Positions 61,632-64,000 of a DNA stretch of 64,000 bases are shown here, piece by piece (within the stretch, counting starts at the first letter, position 1; every line of letters begins with the position of its first letter). The stretch is from Eucommia ulmoides. Its lineage: Eukaryota; Streptophyta; Magnoliopsida; Garryales; Eucommiaceae. The position numbers and the translations under genes were made by a program. The stretch covers positions 11,624,240-11,688,239 of the forward strand of contig CM028338.1 of the NCBI GenBank assembly GCA_016647705.1, read 5' to 3'. Below the pieces are notes generated by a model. The model did not search any database. It had not been told where the DNA came from and saw nothing but the letters and a program-made list of their open reading frames with translations.

Positions 61632-61961
61632 GTTACTTGTGTGGGTTCCCCCCCCCCCCTCCCTAAATTTTATTTTTGAAGATGATAAAGGGAGAGAAAT
61701 TAGATGATTTTTTATTAATGGGGAGAATTGTTGATGTGTGATTAAGGGGGAGTATATTTAAAATAGTGCATAGTGCTGAGTATGTTAAATTTGTGCAAAA
61801 GGGGAGAAATTAGCAATGTTTACTTTAATGAGTATTTTAATTTGTGCATTATTGAAATCTTCATTATGATACTTTGATGAGTTAAAGAACCTGTCCTCGG
61901 ATTCAGGAGGAGTGTGATTATATTCTATTTTAAAGAAAATATCAAAGTTAATTGTCATCAT
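61632..61961 (+). other. Copy 2 non-coding 3' region
   Basis: About 330 bp, purine-rich, with several GGGGAG words and a C-run at 61,648-61,659. Repeated polypurine-like words before the 3' LTR are usual for sireviruses. No envelope-like gene fits here. Confidence 0.65.
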
Positions 61962-61976
61962 AAAAAATAGGGAGAT
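61962..61976 (+). other. Copy 2 polypurine tract
   Basis: AAAAAATAGGGAGAT immediately before the 3' LTR. Confidence 0.8.
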
Positions 61977-64000
61977 TGTTGATCCTAAGATTTTGATGAA
62001 CAATTAAGTAATGATGTTTTGATGGAACTAATGTTTAATTGAGTGTTTCAATGATTTAAAGTTCCAGTAATGAAGATGTTAAATTAAATGGATGAAAAAT
62101 GAAGATGTCAAGATGATGAAGAAGAATTAAGAGTTTAAAGAAATTAGGGAAAACAACCCAAGTGAATCTTAACTCCTAATATCCCATTTAGGAACACACA
62201 CATAACACAAAATGTATTTTATCATTTATGTGTGTATTGATTAAGTTAAATTATTTGCTCCTATGTGAAATAAGAAGAAATAATTTTGAATGACTAAAAT
62301 AGAATATAAGAATAATAGTGGAGCTTGTTAAGAGAAGAAAATGGATTAAGGGGTGAAATCGTAAAATAAAATAAGTTAAAAAGGTATTCAGAGAAGAGAT
62401 CTAGGCAAAGTAGTCGACTGGTGAGTCGACCGGATATAGAAGTTGTAACATCCTGTATCTCTAAGTTAACTGAAAGGTCGACCGGCCAAGGAGGGCTAAA
62501 CTCTTTGAATCAATAAGTTGACCGATAGGTCGACCGGTGAAGTAGTGTTGAACTCTCTGAATCTGTGAGTCGATCGGGCAGTCTACCTATGCATGTAGTA
62601 GCGATAGCTTAGCTACAACTTGAGTTGGGTAGTCGACTGGGTAGTTGACCGAACGCATTGTTTCAGGATACTATTGGATCCAAGATTATATCCAAAAGTA
62701 GCCTTTTTTGGTTGGGATTTGAGAGAGATTAAAGGGATATTATCTATATTTAAGATATAGTTCATATACTAATTAAATCCTATTAATATGGTTCATTAAA
62801 TATTAATATTTCTCAATTTAGTACTTAAAATAGATTTTATTCTTGTTAATTGATATTAAGAAACAATTTGGGGGTTTAATTGAGAGATTTGAAGATGTTT
62901 TTGAGTGGAATTGAACCTAAATAAAGTCCTTATGATATAAAAGGTCTATAAGAGCTTTTATTTGTCATGACAGATGTAAACTAGCTGTTAGAATGTTGAT
63001 TAAGTATTCCTTTAAATAGACTTGGGAATTTTAATTAGGACTAATCATTCATTGAGAAAGAGCTAAAAGAGTTTATATCATTTGTGAGCTTTTCTAAGAG
63101 TGATTTTGAGAATCAATTGTGATCAATTTTTGCTGATATCGGATTTGAAGCTATATTGTTCTAATCATTATTTTTGTGGATTCTGGGTAAGATCTTTACC
63201 TATTGCTTATTGTTTGTTATTATTCCATATTTGTAAATCGATCTTAGAAATTGTTTCTAATTTTTTAAGAAAATATGTTTTTATAAACAATTTTTTTCAT
63301 CTGATTACGTGCTCCAATTCGTTACCCATATCTTGTTGAAATCAAATTTTTTGTATCTCACACATTTCTATCACTAGTTGGGATATTAATTTAATTATTA
63401 TTTATCTGTGGTAGTAGAAGCTCTGAGTGAGATTTACTTCTTATCAATTTTTGTATTGGTGAGTTATGATGGGTTAAATACTATTAGGGGTATTTAATCA
63501 AGGGTAGTTGGGTTTTATTCTCTTCTTGTAAAGTGATTGAGGTAGTTATTCTTCCTAGATAAGAATTGCATTGTGAGTGATTTTTAAAGGTTCCATCCTT
63601 ACCTGTGAAAATGATAATTGGAGTGTTTTGAGAGGTTTTGATTCTTGTGCGTTTGTGTTAAAAAGAATTAGGTTATTCTTTAACCTATAAAAAGTAGAAG
63701 TTTTTCCTTAACCTGAGAAAATGATATTGTAAAGGTTGATTCTGAGCTTGTAAAAGAATCGGTCTGCGGATATGGTTCCTACCTTTAAAGGAATCTTGGT
63801 TTTAGTGGGTGCGACCTCCGTGGAGCTCGGGGGACTAGATTAGCCAAGAGTAGCTTCGTAAACTAGTATAAATATTTTGTGTGCTACTATATTTACTTTG
63901 CTATTTCAGTGTCCACTTAGTTGATTATATTATTCCGTTGTATTATAAAGATAATAATTAATTTAGGCTTTAAATTAATTATTTGATTTATTGAATTTTA
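61977..64000 (+). repeat. Copy 2 3' LTR (cut by window end)
   Basis: Starts TGTTGATCCTAAG. 2,024 bp are present; by comparison with the 5' LTR about 60 bp remain outside. Palindrome boxes lie at 62,410-62,660. Differences from the 5' LTR include small indels and many transitions. Confidence 0.9.

Larger units (their letters stand above)
54940..64000 (+). mobile_element. Sirevirus-type copia element, copy 2 (degenerate, right end cut by window)
   Basis: 5' LTR, primer-binding site, gag, protease, integrase, reverse transcriptase, RNase H, polypurine tract, 3' LTR, in copia order. The wording HITGDKGKF, SLTPKDGG and GKIIGIG after the protease site, and EPKNINEAL with ALYELKQASRAWYERL in RT, place it with the sirevirus/Maximus lineage. 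Stops and frameshifts occur in every domain. The two LTRs differ at roughly one base in 15-20 in stretches compared by eye, so insertion is not recent. No envelope-like frame lies between RNase H and the 3' LTR. Confidence 0.9.

Noticed and set aside
61632-61961. Envelope-like gene of the kind some sireviruses carry
   Set aside because: Only ~330 bp of non-coding purine-rich sequence is available between RNase H and the polypurine tract.

Overview
The window is AT-rich, repeat-dominated nuclear DNA of a flowering plant, probably a eudicot. Evidence is sirevirus-lineage Ty1/copia elements with 2.1-2.4 kb LTRs, a plant-type TRIM element, a Ty3/gypsy-type solo LTR and a broken piece of a plant-like 6-phosphogluconate dehydrogenase gene. 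I cannot name the species. I see no intact host gene, no rRNA or tRNA gene and no CRISPR array.

Positions 1-43,394 are one head-to-tail array of a roughly 1.83 kb monomer: 25 full or partial copies, running off the left edge of the window. The array is the main object here. Read on the minus strand, about 1.1 kb of each monomer is homologous to the U3 part of the LTR of the sirevirus copy at 46.6-51.8 kb. It includes the polypurine tract just outside the LTR and the cluster of GGTCGACC-type palindromes, and homology fades just before the LTR TATA box. The other ~0.7 kb does not match that LTR. On the same strand it looks like the 5' end of a gene: TGGGCY promoter-like boxes, an ATG, an 87-nt intron-like segment with GTAAGT donor, and about 40 more codons running into the polypurine tract. 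Monomers fall into sequence types arranged in higher-order blocks, with deletions and unequal-exchange junctions near 22,216, 36,595 and 39,093. The right edge carries a distinct, diverged subfamily.

From 43.4 to 46.6 kb is a retroelement graveyard: a gypsy-like fragment, then a probable solo LTR (44,016-46,430) containing a nested complete TRIM of 409 bp (two 173-bp LTRs, 63-bp interior, ATTTT target duplication) and a CT-rich microsatellite tract.

From 46.6 to 51.9 kb is sirevirus copy 1: part of a 5' LTR, a broken gag, a protease stub, no integrase or reverse transcriptase, a polypurine tract and a complete 3' LTR, followed by an extra LTR tail. Its LTR is the closest relative of the satellite in the window and lies in the opposite orientation.

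From 51.9 to 54.9 kb is low-information sequence with a 6PGDH gene fragment on the minus strand and a decayed gypsy protease on the plus strand. From 54,940 to the window end is sirevirus copy 2: 5' LTR, primer-binding site, gag, protease, integrase, reverse transcriptase and RNase H, all in one order but broken by stops and frameshifts, then a polypurine tract and a 3' LTR that loses its last ~60 bp to the window edge.

All homology statements come from reading the sequence by eye and from general family knowledge; no alignment or database search was run.
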